64,000 bases of DNA, taken from assembly GCA_964017065.1 (NCBI GenBank), contig OZ024786.1, forward strand, positions 468,979 to 532,978. Reading direction: 5' to 3'. Source of the stretch: Haliclona indistincta. Taxonomy: Eukaryota > Porifera > Demospongiae > Haplosclerida > Chalinidae. The notes under the pieces are model-generated. The model had not been told where the DNA came from, searched no databases, and saw only the letters and a list, made by a program, of their open reading frames with translations. The number at the start of each line of letters is the position of its first letter. Positions within the stretch are counted from its first letter, which is position 1. The position numbers were made by a program, and so were the translations under genes. Shown here one piece after another: positions 29,455 to 39,456 of the stretch.

Positions 29455-32400
29455 TCAGGTGCTAATCTCACTGGCTAACTGATGCTCTCCTATCTCCTCT
29501 AGTGCTGTTCTCAGCACTGCCCAAGACGGAAGACCATTTTGAGACACATTGTCTTGTTGCTGCAGCCACGATGATATCATCTCCATCATACAGTCACTAA
29601 TGTCTCCATGTTGTTCCTTCTTAATCCTCTTTAGTGTAGGATAGAGCAGTCCTAGCTCAAGTCCTAGACTCTGCCAGTCAACTACATTCTTCAAGAATTT
29701 CTTGACATCAACCAGGTCATCAATACCTGTATAGAGGAGTACCACTGTCACAACTTGTGTACATGTGTATACTGTGACTCACTGAGGGTACTACAGGGGT
29801 CACCAATAGCAGCTGTGTCACTTGGGAGATCCTCCTTCTTGAGCTCAGCCACCTCCTGTACACACCATGGGATAGTATCAGTTCACCTACTCCCGTTTCA
29901 CCTATTATCGTTTTCCCTATTAAGAGCCCAGGTGTGCTGTTTGCCTAGTCACGTGCGCAAGCCGCTTTCGGCGGCTTATCTTATCGAATCGCACTATGTA
30001 CAGTGAACCCCTGGGGGCATGTCCCATTTTCATGCCATCAAAGCTTAAAGTACAACTAAACCCCAAACCCGGAGGGTCGTCCTAAACCGGGCCTTCGGCC
30101 TTTGGTAAGCCTAAGGATTGTCGGGAGCATCGCCCTAAACCGGGCCTTCGGCCCTTGATAAACCTAAGCCAAGGATCGTCGAGAGGGTCGTCCTAAACAG
30201 GGCCTTCAGCCCTAGCTATGGATTGTCGTGAGGGTCGTTCTAATCAGGGCCTCGATCTGGCCCTCACTAAGGATATTAGCTAAAAACGTATGTTTTCTGC
30301 AAAAAAAATAGACATGCACACTACGAGAATCGAACTCCGAACGATTGCATTACAAACCACCATGCACACTATACCGCTAAGCCACCAGAACCTGACCGGT
30401 CTGTGCTACAAACAATTAGCCTTTATATAGTCTAGCAGCTAACCCTCCCGCCTACTGATAATTGGATGGACGGCGGAGAGGGTCTAGCAAACATTGCCAT
30501 TCATTGATTTTTAATGAATAATAATGAAGTAAACCGCGTTACGATTAGCTGGGCGTTGCCTCCAACCGCGTGTATACACTGCATGCTTCTAGTTCAGCTG
30601 CATGTTTAATCATATTCATAACAATAACAAAGCCACGAAGAATGAATATCATTTTCTTCCTGGGAGAAAATGATATTCATTACGAATCTGATTGGTCAGT
30701 TGAAAACTATGAATGGCAATGTTTGCTAGACCCTCTCCGCCGTCAATCCAATTATCAGTAGGCGGGAGGGTTAGCTGCTAGACTAGCCTTTATAGTGATT
30801 CAATACGCGCGGGCACGTAGATTGTAAACGGGTTAAATAATAATGACACGCCCCCAGGGGTTCACTGTACATAGTGCGATTCGCGATCGATTCATATTAT
30901 CTACGTGCCTGCGTACAGAATCACTATAAAGGCTTTTTTGTAGCACTGACTTATCAGCTGGTTCCGGTAACTAAGTGGTTTAGTGCGGTGGTTTGTAATA
31001 CAAATGTTCAGGGTTTTATTCTCACCGTGTACATATATTTTTTTTCCAGAAAACTTGGAAGTTTTTTAGCTAGTCGAGACAGCTCGACAATCCTTAGTGA
31101 AGGCCGAAGGTCCTGTTTAGGACGACCGTCTAAACAACCTTTAGCTAGAGTTGAAGGCCCGGTTTAGGACGATCTTCCCGAAGATCTTTAGCTAGGGTCG
31201 AAGGCCCGGTGTAGGACGACCCTCCCGACTTTGCGCAGTTAGGAGGTTCTTAGAGTTTAGGGTTTTGTTTTATAATTATGGTAGGCGAAACAAAACGCCT
31301 TAGGTCCTTATACAGTAGGCAAACTGGGAGTAGGCGAACAGGTACCAAATCAGAAACATTACTACCATCACATGCTACAGTACAGCTTACCAGAGGATTG
31401 CTGCCAGCAAACAGACTCAGCTTGTCCAGATTCTCTCTCAGTTCCTTGTATACTAGTGAGTCCACCTTAGACTGATGGCAGAGCTTTTGTACCTCATGGA
31501 GGAGGGGGGCAGGAACTGGCTGGTCAGCCATGACAGGGTTGAACAGCTGACAGATGGAGGAGGAACTAAGCTGTTGATATGGCTCAAAGGGAAGCGATTG
31601 GACTCTAAAGAAACTACGCCCATCTTGATAACTGGGAACCACTGACTTGCGAAGGAGGACACATCGAGCGACATGACGGATGTCGAATAGCTCAGAGTTG
31701 GGCAGGTTATCCAGAGGGAATCGCTGGATGAGATCAGGAGAAATGAGGAACTCACGTACATTGAGACGATGGCAATACTGCTGTTGGAGGTGACGAACTA
31801 GACCAATGAGAGAACTGCGTAGTTCAGCATGCTCAATTGGAGTGGAGTCATTACACGACATAGCCACCAACACACATCGGTTGTTGTCAAGGAGCTCTAT
31901 CACCGTTGTGATGTCATCATAATTTCTCCAGAAAATGCCATTCTTCCACACTCTGCACATGCGATTGAGACCTTGAATGGCTTGAGGAAACTTGTAAGCC
32001 ACTGAGAGGAGAAGGACGTGAAGAAAATGAGAGTTAAAGAACTCGTGTGAATCCACACACCTCAGACACCAGCCAAACTGTAGCGCTCCATGCTGGACGA
32101 GGCTGTCTGGTCGCTCTGACTGAACGAGACCAGGGAAGAAAAGAAGATCAGCTGTGGAGTGAGATGGTGTGGTCTGGAGGTTGGTGTTCTCTAGTACTGA
32201 GGGCTCAACTGGTCGACAGAAATCCAGTGACTGAAGAAATTCGACTAGCACATCTGGGTTGTGGTGAGGGATTACGCTGGAGGTGGATACCATACTGAGT
32301 AGGCTGGAGGTGGAAACTATACCAGTGTTGCTGGCAAGAATGTCATGATGCTCTTTTAATGCAAACAGTGTTCGATTGATTACTTTTAGCAAGTCATTTG

Positions 32401-33349
32401 ACTTCACAACGACCCAGCTGGAGTGGGGATGGTGTATGAAAAGGATGAGACCTTTATCACTGAGTGTGGTCAGGATCTCAGTAAGGACAGACTGGTCGCT
32501 AGGGAGACAAGAATCGTTTTCTTTATCAATTGCAGAGACTAGATCGTGTAGTGTACAGCCTACTGTCAGCTTTGTACGAAGGAATGCGTAGACGACGTAA
32601 CTGTAGAAGTGGATGACGGGCTGACTGGCAGTGATGGCTTTCTGCAAGTCGCCTGCTCCAAAGTCTCCTGTTAGAATCAGTTTAAAGAATGTGGGCACTG
32701 GGAAGGCTATCCTGCACTCTTCAAATCGTTCAAATAGTTTGATGATGTCATAGTCGAGACTAGCAAATGAAAGTGCAGTGTCGCCATGCCTGTTCTTAGT
32801 CAGTGGATTGACTTGACCAGTTGATAACAGATATTGTACAACGTGTGCGTGGTGATTAGCACAAGCAAGGTGAAGTGGTGTCAAGCCATCAATGTTCTCG
32901 CATGATGGGTTACAGTGTTTCTCTCTGATGAGGTACTGAGCAATGTTGAGGTGACCATTATGACAAGCTAGGTGAAGTGGTGTCCAGCTACGATTGTCCT
33001 TCTCCATAGGGTCGCATTGTAGTTCAGTGATGAAATATTTTATAACCTCGACGTGTCCGTTGCGGGCGGCATAGTGCAACGGAATCTGTCCCGCGCTGTC
33101 CTTACTGTTGGCGGAGCAAAAGTACACAGACACTAGCGCAGTAACGACATCTCCCCAGCCCCAGTACGCTGCTAGGTGGAGCATAGTCACTGCCATTGTA
33201 ACCCCCAAGACAGCTAACTCAAACATTGTCGAGATGGTACGGACAGCTGATAGTGGTATGCGGGGTAGTAGTTGCTCCGCCATAAGCTTGTTCCCTCTCT
33301 TGAACGCGCTAATACAATCATCCTCATCGTGTTGTTGTTCGGCCATCAT
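29455..33349 (-). CDS. ANK4: ankyrin-COR-Death protein lacking the Roc GTPase
   Basis: Exons 33349-31391, 29855-29783 and 29726-29455, about 767 residues. Start MMAEQQHDEDD. The ankyrin block ends at FKLILTGDFGAGDLQKAI: P-loop residues K and T and all later G motifs are gone, and COR resumes at once in frame. COR and Death are open and close to ANK6. Intron 1 is about 1.5 kb because it holds a fold-back element (29868-31352); exon-intron signals are preserved. The upstream flank is a truncated GGTAAAGTGG-family element. Confidence 0.85.
30313..30392 (-). ncRNA. tRNA-like segment, left arm
   Basis: Read on the - strand it has an A-box-like TGGCTTAGCGG, an anticodon-loop-like TTTGTAA and a B-box-like GAGTTCGATTC, resembling tRNA-Thr(TGT). 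The acceptor stem does not pair well, so it is a tRNA-derived promoter head rather than a working tRNA. Confidence 0.5.
30428..30785. mobile_element. Palindromic MITE nested in the fold-back element
   Basis: 358 bp with inverted arms of about 80 bp beginning TAGTCTAGCAGCTAACCC, flanked by 9-bp duplications GCCTTTATA (30419-30427 and 30786-30794). The ANK6 copy has the single unoccupied GCCTTTATA at 55063-55071. A fragment of the same family is inside the element at 33642-34077. Confidence 0.9.
30961..31032 (+). ncRNA. tRNA-like segment, right arm
   Basis: Inverted counterpart of the left-arm segment: ACTAAGTGGTTTAG as A box, TTTGTAA loop, B box decayed to GGTTTTATTC here but GGTTTGATTC in the ANK6 copy. 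Confidence 0.45.
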
Positions 33350-33359
33350 GATCGAATAA

Positions 33360-34302
33360 GGTAAAGTGGCCTATTTCCGGCCACTGTTCTGTTTGCACGC
33401 ACCGAGCGCCTAGACGGATTAACGAGCCGCGAGCTCTTGCACTGCCGTCACTGATATACTACTGGGTATTATACTCTTTCAGTAGGAGGAATTCGAACTT
33501 TGGCGTACAGATTCGATGTTTATGGCACGGATTCTTGGTATACTGCCGCTATAGTTGGTCTAAATGCAAAGTGCTGTAGATATTTCCAAAAATGTGTGCC
33601 GTGCTACGATCAGATTTGGTCGTCTCCTGCCGCTTTTAAAGGGGTAAGTGGAAAAACCGGATACAACAGGACACGAACGCGAACGCAAACTCGGAAACGA
33701 ACTCAAATGTGATCACGTGCTCAATGTAACAGGAAACCGCGCCCGTAATTACTATATACTACTAAACCCAAGATCTAGTACAGTCTAGCAGCTAACCCTC
33801 CCGCCTACTGATAATTGGATGGACCTAAAACCTTCGCCGCCTAACGGCGCCGCGCCCAGTATGGACCTAACGGCGCCCAGTATTCGCCTAACAGCGCCCA
33901 GTATGGACCTCAGTAACGGCGCCCAGTATGGGGATAAACCTAAATATTCGCCACCTCACGATCCTTAGTGTTAGAACGCCGGGAACGACGAACCTTAGTG
34001 TTAAAATGCCGGGAACGACGATCCTTAGTGTTAAATATCCCGTTAGCGAATACTGTATCCGGTTTTTCCACTTACCCCTTTTAAAGCTGTCTGCATGATT
34101 TTATTTGTTTTCGCGGTAGAGAAATTTGTAAAAGCTATTTCGTTATGTCACCGCCCACGCAGAGCTTAAAATGAGCTCCACCTACCATGATATAGGCATC
34201 TGCCAATTCGAAATCGCTGAAGATAGCAGGATCCTACTATGTCTGCATTTTCATTAATGTTCAGTCTTAAGTTTAAGCTTAGTTTGCTAACGATTTACAC
34301 AG
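33360..34302. mobile_element. GGTAAAGTGG-family element, truncated, upstream of ANK4
   Basis: Starts GGTAAAGTGGCCTATTTCC eleven bases before the ANK4 start codon (ANK4 reads away from it). Inside and distal sequence matches the element at 40880-41843 in reverse complement until about 34300, where similarity ends. It is interrupted by the 33642-34077 insert. ANK6 has about 75 bp of the same element in the same position (57615-57690). Confidence 0.75.
33642..34077. mobile_element. Nested 436-bp element with 24-bp inverted termini
   Basis: Termini GGGTAAGTGGAAAAACCGG, inverted at the other end, flanked by 9-bp duplications CTTTTAAAG (33633-33641 and 34078-34086). The empty site is visible in the related element near 41350-41365. 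Internally it holds short tandem repeats (CGGCGCCCAGTATGGACCT; CCTTAGTGTTA) and a piece of the TAGTCTAGCAG MITE. Confidence 0.9.
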
Positions 34303-35210
34303 GACGAAAAGTTGAATTTGAGTTGTATTTGATTGGTATCACATGTATATCACAGATGAAAGGTCAGATGTGACACACTATTGCACTGTATCAAATATGG
34401 ATCACACACAAAGGATGTTTGATTCATGTTTGTCAGCAGTCACAGCTATGTCACACATGATATCATATGTGATACATATGCACTACAGTTGACCACATGC
34501 TATCATTCATGTATTGTACATGTGTTTCATGTTGTCAAATAAATATCACAACTGAAATAAAATTGAAAAATCACTAGAGCATGGTAACACAAGTATTATG
34601 GTTTTAATCTATCATCTGTTAAAGGAAAAATGTACAATATACATGCATGTACCAAAAAGAAAAGACAAAGGGATGAGAAACAGAAACAGAGGGGAAGAAG
34701 AAAGTATCTGAAACTGTATACGGATGACAATGTTTATCAGTCCGTTTCGATCTGTCGGATCTCATCAGTACAGTCAATCAGATTGAGAGGCAAGAGGGGG
34801 GAGAAAGAAAAGGGCAGAAGGAGTAAGAGGGGAGAGATTACGGTTTCCATGGTGCAACGCTGGAAAAAGAAAAACAAAAGTAAAGTTACACACTGACACA
34901 TGTTGCAACTATTTTTTACCACACATCCTATTATATCTGTTCATTAAAGCTGCATGCAGTGTTCCGAGAGGCACCAGTTGTTCATGTGGATTGGTACACC
35001 TGTCATTACTAGCCATGCACTTTCTTGGCTGTATAGTTAAGAACTGACCACACACATCAAATCAAGCATGCTACTATATAGTATATATTCATGAAATAGC
35101 TGGTATTCAACATGAGGGCAGACCTGTCATTGAACAGACAAACTGTCCCAACACTGTACAAACTTTCTGTAACTTGATTGGCAACAGCTGACTAATGACA
35201 ATTACGTGCA
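34303..35210. other. Non-coding, AT-rich region
   Basis: No gene recognised. An 88-codon Lys/Arg-rich ORF at 34630-34896 is low-complexity and not credible. Confidence 0.5.
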
Positions 35211-37251
35211 GCTAGCTCAGAGGTACAACAAGCTAGCCTACAATACAGAGTGACAGCAAGCTAGCCTACAATACAGAGTGACAGTAAGCTAGCCCAAAAT
35301 ACAGAGTGCCAGTAAGCTAGCTTACAATACAGAGTGACAGTAAGCTAGCTTACAATACAGAGTGACAGTAAGCTAGCTTACAATACAGAGTGACAGTAAG
35401 CTAGCCTACAATACAGAGTGACAGCAAGCTAGCCTACAATACAGAGTGACAGTAAGCTAGCCCAAAATACAGAGTGCCAGTAAGCTAGCTTACAATACAG
35501 AGTGACAGTAAGCTAGCCTACAATACAGAGTGACAGCAAGCTAGCCTACAATACAGAGTGACAGTAAGCTAGCCCAAAATACAGAGTGCCAGTAAGCTAG
35601 CTTACAATACAGAGTGACAGTAAGCTAGCCTACAATACAGAGTGACAGCAAGCTAGCCTACAATACAGAGTGCCAGTAAGCTAGCCCAAAATACAGAGTG
35701 CCAGTAAGCTAGCTTACAATACAGAGTGACAGTAAGCTAGCTTACAATAAAGAGTGACAGCAAGCTAGCTTACAATACAGAGTGACAGCAAGCTAGCCTA
35801 CAATACAGAGTGACAGTAAGCTAGCTTACAATAAAGAGTGACAGCAAGCTAGCCTACAATACAGAGTGACAGTAAGCTAGCTTACAATAAAGAGTGACAG
35901 TAAGCTAGCTTACAATACAGAGCTTACAATACAGAGTGACAGTAAGCTAGCTTACAATACAGAGTGACAGGAAGCTAGCTTACAAAACAGAGTGACAGTA
36001 ATATAGCTTACAATACAGATTGACAGCAAGCTAGCCTACAATACAGAGTGACAGCAAGCTAGCTTACAATACAGAGTGACAGTAAGCTAGCCTACAATAC
36101 AGAGTGACAGTAAGCTAGCCCAAAATACAGAGTGCCAGTAAGCTAGCCCAAAATACAGAGTGCCAGTAAGCTAGCTTACAATACAGAGTGACAGTAAGCT
36201 AGCTTACAATACAGAGTGACAGTAAGCTAGCTTACAATACAGAGTGACAGTAAGCTAGCTTACAATACAGAGTGACAGTAAGCTAGCCTACAATACAGAG
36301 TGACAGTAAGCTAGCCCAAAATACAGAGTGCCAGTAAGCTAGCCCAAAATACAGAGTGCCAGTAAGCTAGCTTACAATACAGAGTGACAGGAAGCTAGCT
36401 TACAATACAGAGTGACAGTAATATAGCTTACAATACAGATTGACAGCAAGCTAGCCTACAATACAGAGTGACAGTAAGCTAGCCTACAATACAGAGTGAC
36501 AGTAAGCTAGCCCAAAATACAGAGTGCCAGTAAGCTAGCTTACAATACAGAGTGACAGTAAGCTAGCTTACAATACAGAGTGACAGTAAGCTAGCTTACA
36601 ATACAGAGTGACAGTAAGCTAGCTTACAATACAGAGTGACAGTAAGCTAGCCTACAATACAGAGTGACAGTAAGCTAGCCCAAAATACAGAGTGCCAGTA
36701 AGCTAGCCCAAAATACAGAGTGCCAGTAAGCTAGCTTACAATACAGAGTGACAGGAAGCTAGCTTACAATACAGAGTGACAGTAATATAGCTTACAATAC
36801 AGATTGACAGCAAGCTAGCCTACAATACAGAGTGACAGTAAGCTAGCCTACAATACAGAGTGACAGTAAGCTAGCCCAAAATACAGAGTGCCAGTAAGCT
36901 AGCCCAAAATACAGAGTGCCAGTAAGCTAGCTTACAATACAGAGTGACAGTAAGCTAGCTTACAATACAGAGTGACGGTAAGCTAGCCTACAATACAGAG
37001 TGACAGTAAGCTAGTCCAAAATACAGAGTGCCAGTAAGCTAGCCCAAAATACAGAGTGCCAGTAAGCTAGCTTACAATACAGAGTGACAGTAAGCTAGCT
37101 TACAATTAATACAGAGTGACAGTAAGCTAGCCTACAATACAGAGTGACAGTAAGCTAGCTAGCTTACAATTAATACAGAGTGCCAGTAAGCTAGCTTACA
37201 ATACAGAGTGACAGTAAGCTAGCTTACAATTAATACAGAGTGACAGTAAGC
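35211..37251 (+). repeat. 28-bp minisatellite, main block
   Basis: About 73 units of AAGCTAGCTTACAATACAGA with recurring variants (CCTACAAT, CCCAAAAT, GTGCC/GTGAC), arranged in higher-order blocks (for example 36106-36420 repeated at 36470-36790). Confidence 0.95.
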
Positions 37252-38047
37252 TAGTGTTGTTTTAGTAGCCAGATTCCATTTTGGTATTAGTATTAGTATT
37301 TTTCTCGGGATAAATTGATTCTAGTTTTAGTTTTAGTTATAGTAATCACTTTCATTATGTTTTAGTTATAGTATTAGTATAGTATACTAACACATTTAAT
37401 TTGGTTTTAGTACACCAAATTGTTTTTGGTATAAAGTTGGGCATTCTACAAGTACACATGTACAGTCACAAGTACTTTTTATTTTGGCTAAGAAATAGTT
37501 TACGCTCTAAGTTAGTCAATTTTGCTTTCCAGTTGTAGCTTCTCCTGCTGTCAAAAACACGCTCAACTGGGGCTGAGGAAGCTGGACACTATGTCGAAAA
37601 CACACTCAACTAGGGCTGAGGAAGCTGGACACTAAGTCGAAAAACACACTCAACTGGGGCTGAGGAAGCTGGACACTATGTCGAAAAACACACTCAACTA
37701 GGGCTGAGGAAGCTAGACACTATGTCGAAAAACACACTCAACTAGGGCTGAGGAAGCTGGACGCTATAATGTTGAAAAACACTCAACTAGGGCTAAGGAA
37801 GCTGGACACTAAGTCGAAAAACACACTCAACTAGGGCTGAGGAAGCTGGACACTAAAACTAAATGAAAAACATTTAGTTTTGGTTTATTTTGCAGTGAGA
37901 ATTTACTTATAGTTCTAGTTTTAGTTTAGCACAGCCATGATTGATCTTTTAGTATTAGTATTAGTTTAGTATACTAAAACAAAATACCAGTATACCTTAT
38001 AGTATAAGGTGTTTTAGTTTTAGTACTAGTATACCAAAACAACACTA
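37252..38047. mobile_element. Non-autonomous hAT-like element in the minisatellite
   Basis: 796 bp with inverted termini TAGTGTTGTTTT, flanked by an 8-bp near-duplication CAGTAAGC/CAGCAAGC that belongs to the repeat unit. Interior is rich in TTAGTATTAG and contains about seven 43-bp tandem units (37557-37860, core AACTAGGGCTGAGGAAGCTG). No transposase. Confidence 0.8.
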
Positions 38048-38543
38048 CAGCAAGCTAGCTTACAATACAGAGTGACAGCAAGCTAGCTTACAATACAGAG
38101 TGACAGCAAGCTAGCTTACAATACAGAGTGACAGTAATATAGCTTACAATACAGAGTGACAGCAAGCTAGCTTACAATACAGAGTGACAGTAAGCTAGCT
38201 TACAATACAGAGTGACAGCAAGCTAGCTTACAATACAGAGTGACAGTAAGCTAGCTTACAATACAGAGTGACAGCAAGCTAGCTTACAATACAGAGTGAC
38301 AGTAAGCTAGCCTACAATACAGAGTGACAGTAAGCTAGCTTACAATACAGAGTGACAGTAAGCTAGCTTACAATACAGAGTGACAGCAAGCTAGCTTACA
38401 ATACAGAGTGACAGTAAGCTAGCCTACAATACAGAGTGACAGTAAGCTAGCTTACAATACAGAGTGACAGTAAGCTAGCCTACAATACAGAGTGACAGTA
38501 AGCTAGCCTACAATACAGAGTGACAGTAAGCTAGCTTACAATA
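38048..38543 (+). repeat. 28-bp minisatellite, second block
   Basis: About 18 units continuing the array after the hAT-like insert. Confidence 0.95.
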
Positions 38544-38574
38544 GATGTTATCTGTAATGAAGTGCGTGGTTAAT

Positions 38575-38725
38575 GTTTATGTTATTCATCATGTTATTGA
38601 CATGATGAATAACATAAACGGTTAATGTTTATGTTAATGTTTAAACGGTTATTGTTTATGTTATTCATCATGTTATTGTTTATGTTATTCATCATGTTAT
38701 TGTTTATGTTATTCATCATGTTATG
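38575..38725. repeat. Palindromic repeats near left end of composite element
   Basis: A 20-bp-arm hairpin (GTTTATGTTATTCATCATGT, loop TATTG, inverse arm) followed by several direct copies of TTATGTTATTCATCATG. Possibly subterminal repeats of the transposon. Confidence 0.7.
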
Positions 38726-38803
38726 TTATTCATTCATGTTATTGACGTGACTAATAACTGTAGAAATAACTGAGTGGTAAAAGGCGCGAACTGCGAATAG
38801 GCA

Positions 38804-39429
38804 ATGGCGAATTCCATGGCGAACGACGTTGCTGCAGAGTCGGTTTTCTTTAAACAGCTAGATGACACTGGACGAAAGAGGTACAAGCAGAAGTTGGATC
38901 AACTGGGATTGAATGAAGACCCGTATGTGATGAGTGCCGGCTTTGAAACGGACGTGAGTCTGTGGCCTCCTGTCGAGTTCCCGGACATCTGCGTATATAT
39001 CTCCTCAATTCGCCTAGCCCGTGCACATTGGAGGAACTTAAGGCCTACAAGAGCACGGAGGCCTGGTCTTACTTTGTAGCTGGCTTTGTAGACGGTGTTA
39101 AAGTGAAGAAAGTTGATGAGAATGTTTTTCTTATGATTGCTAAGGTCAGAATGCAAGCTGAACTTATGTAGCAGGTTTTCAATAGTAATGCTATTTATTA
39201 GGTGAAGCACAGTCAAGCAATGTCATCACCCTGTTTGCTACCTTGGGTTGGGATCAATAAGAGTGGTAGAATTTTATGTGCTCACTGTAATTGCATGGCT
39301 GGTGCTGGTGAGGCATGTTCACATGTAGCGGCACTATTGTACGCCATCATGGCAGGAGTTATGATGCAGCAGCAAACTTCCTGCACTTCACTGCCTTGTC
39401 AGTGGTTAGCACCATCCATTACCAAACAG
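38804..39429 (+). pseudogene. SWIM zinc-finger protein fragment
   Basis: Exon 1 38804-39144 and exon 2 39202-39429, joined at AK|VKHSQ. Exon 2 has the SWIM pattern CNCMAGAGEACSH. Exon 1 has ELKAYKSTEAWSYF, seen in SWIM/YqaJ-type transposon-associated proteins of marine invertebrates (family knowledge). A 2-bp TA gain in GTATATATCTCC near 38995 shifts the frame between FPDIC and YLLNSPS. No nuclease domain follows; the next sequence is the opposite-strand transposase. Confidence 0.65.
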
Positions 39430-39456
39430 GTATGACTGTATTTCACTGCAGTATTG

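Larger units (their letters stand above)
29868..31352. mobile_element. Fold-back element with tRNA-like arms in ANK4 intron 1
   Basis: Long inverted arms, roughly 550 bp each, with termini containing CCTACTCCC motifs in opposite orientation. Each arm carries several units of CCGGGCCTTCGGCC type and one tRNA-like segment. The same element without the inner MITE is in ANK6 intron 1 (54476-55582). Other copies have the uninterrupted intron, so it is an insertion. No ORF. Confidence 0.8.

Noticed and set aside
30313..31032. Functional tRNA genes
   Set aside because: Promoter boxes are good but acceptor stems do not pair, and both lie inside an element; better described as tRNA-derived.
34630..34896. 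Lys/Arg-rich 88-codon ORF
   Set aside because: Low complexity, no splice or homology support.
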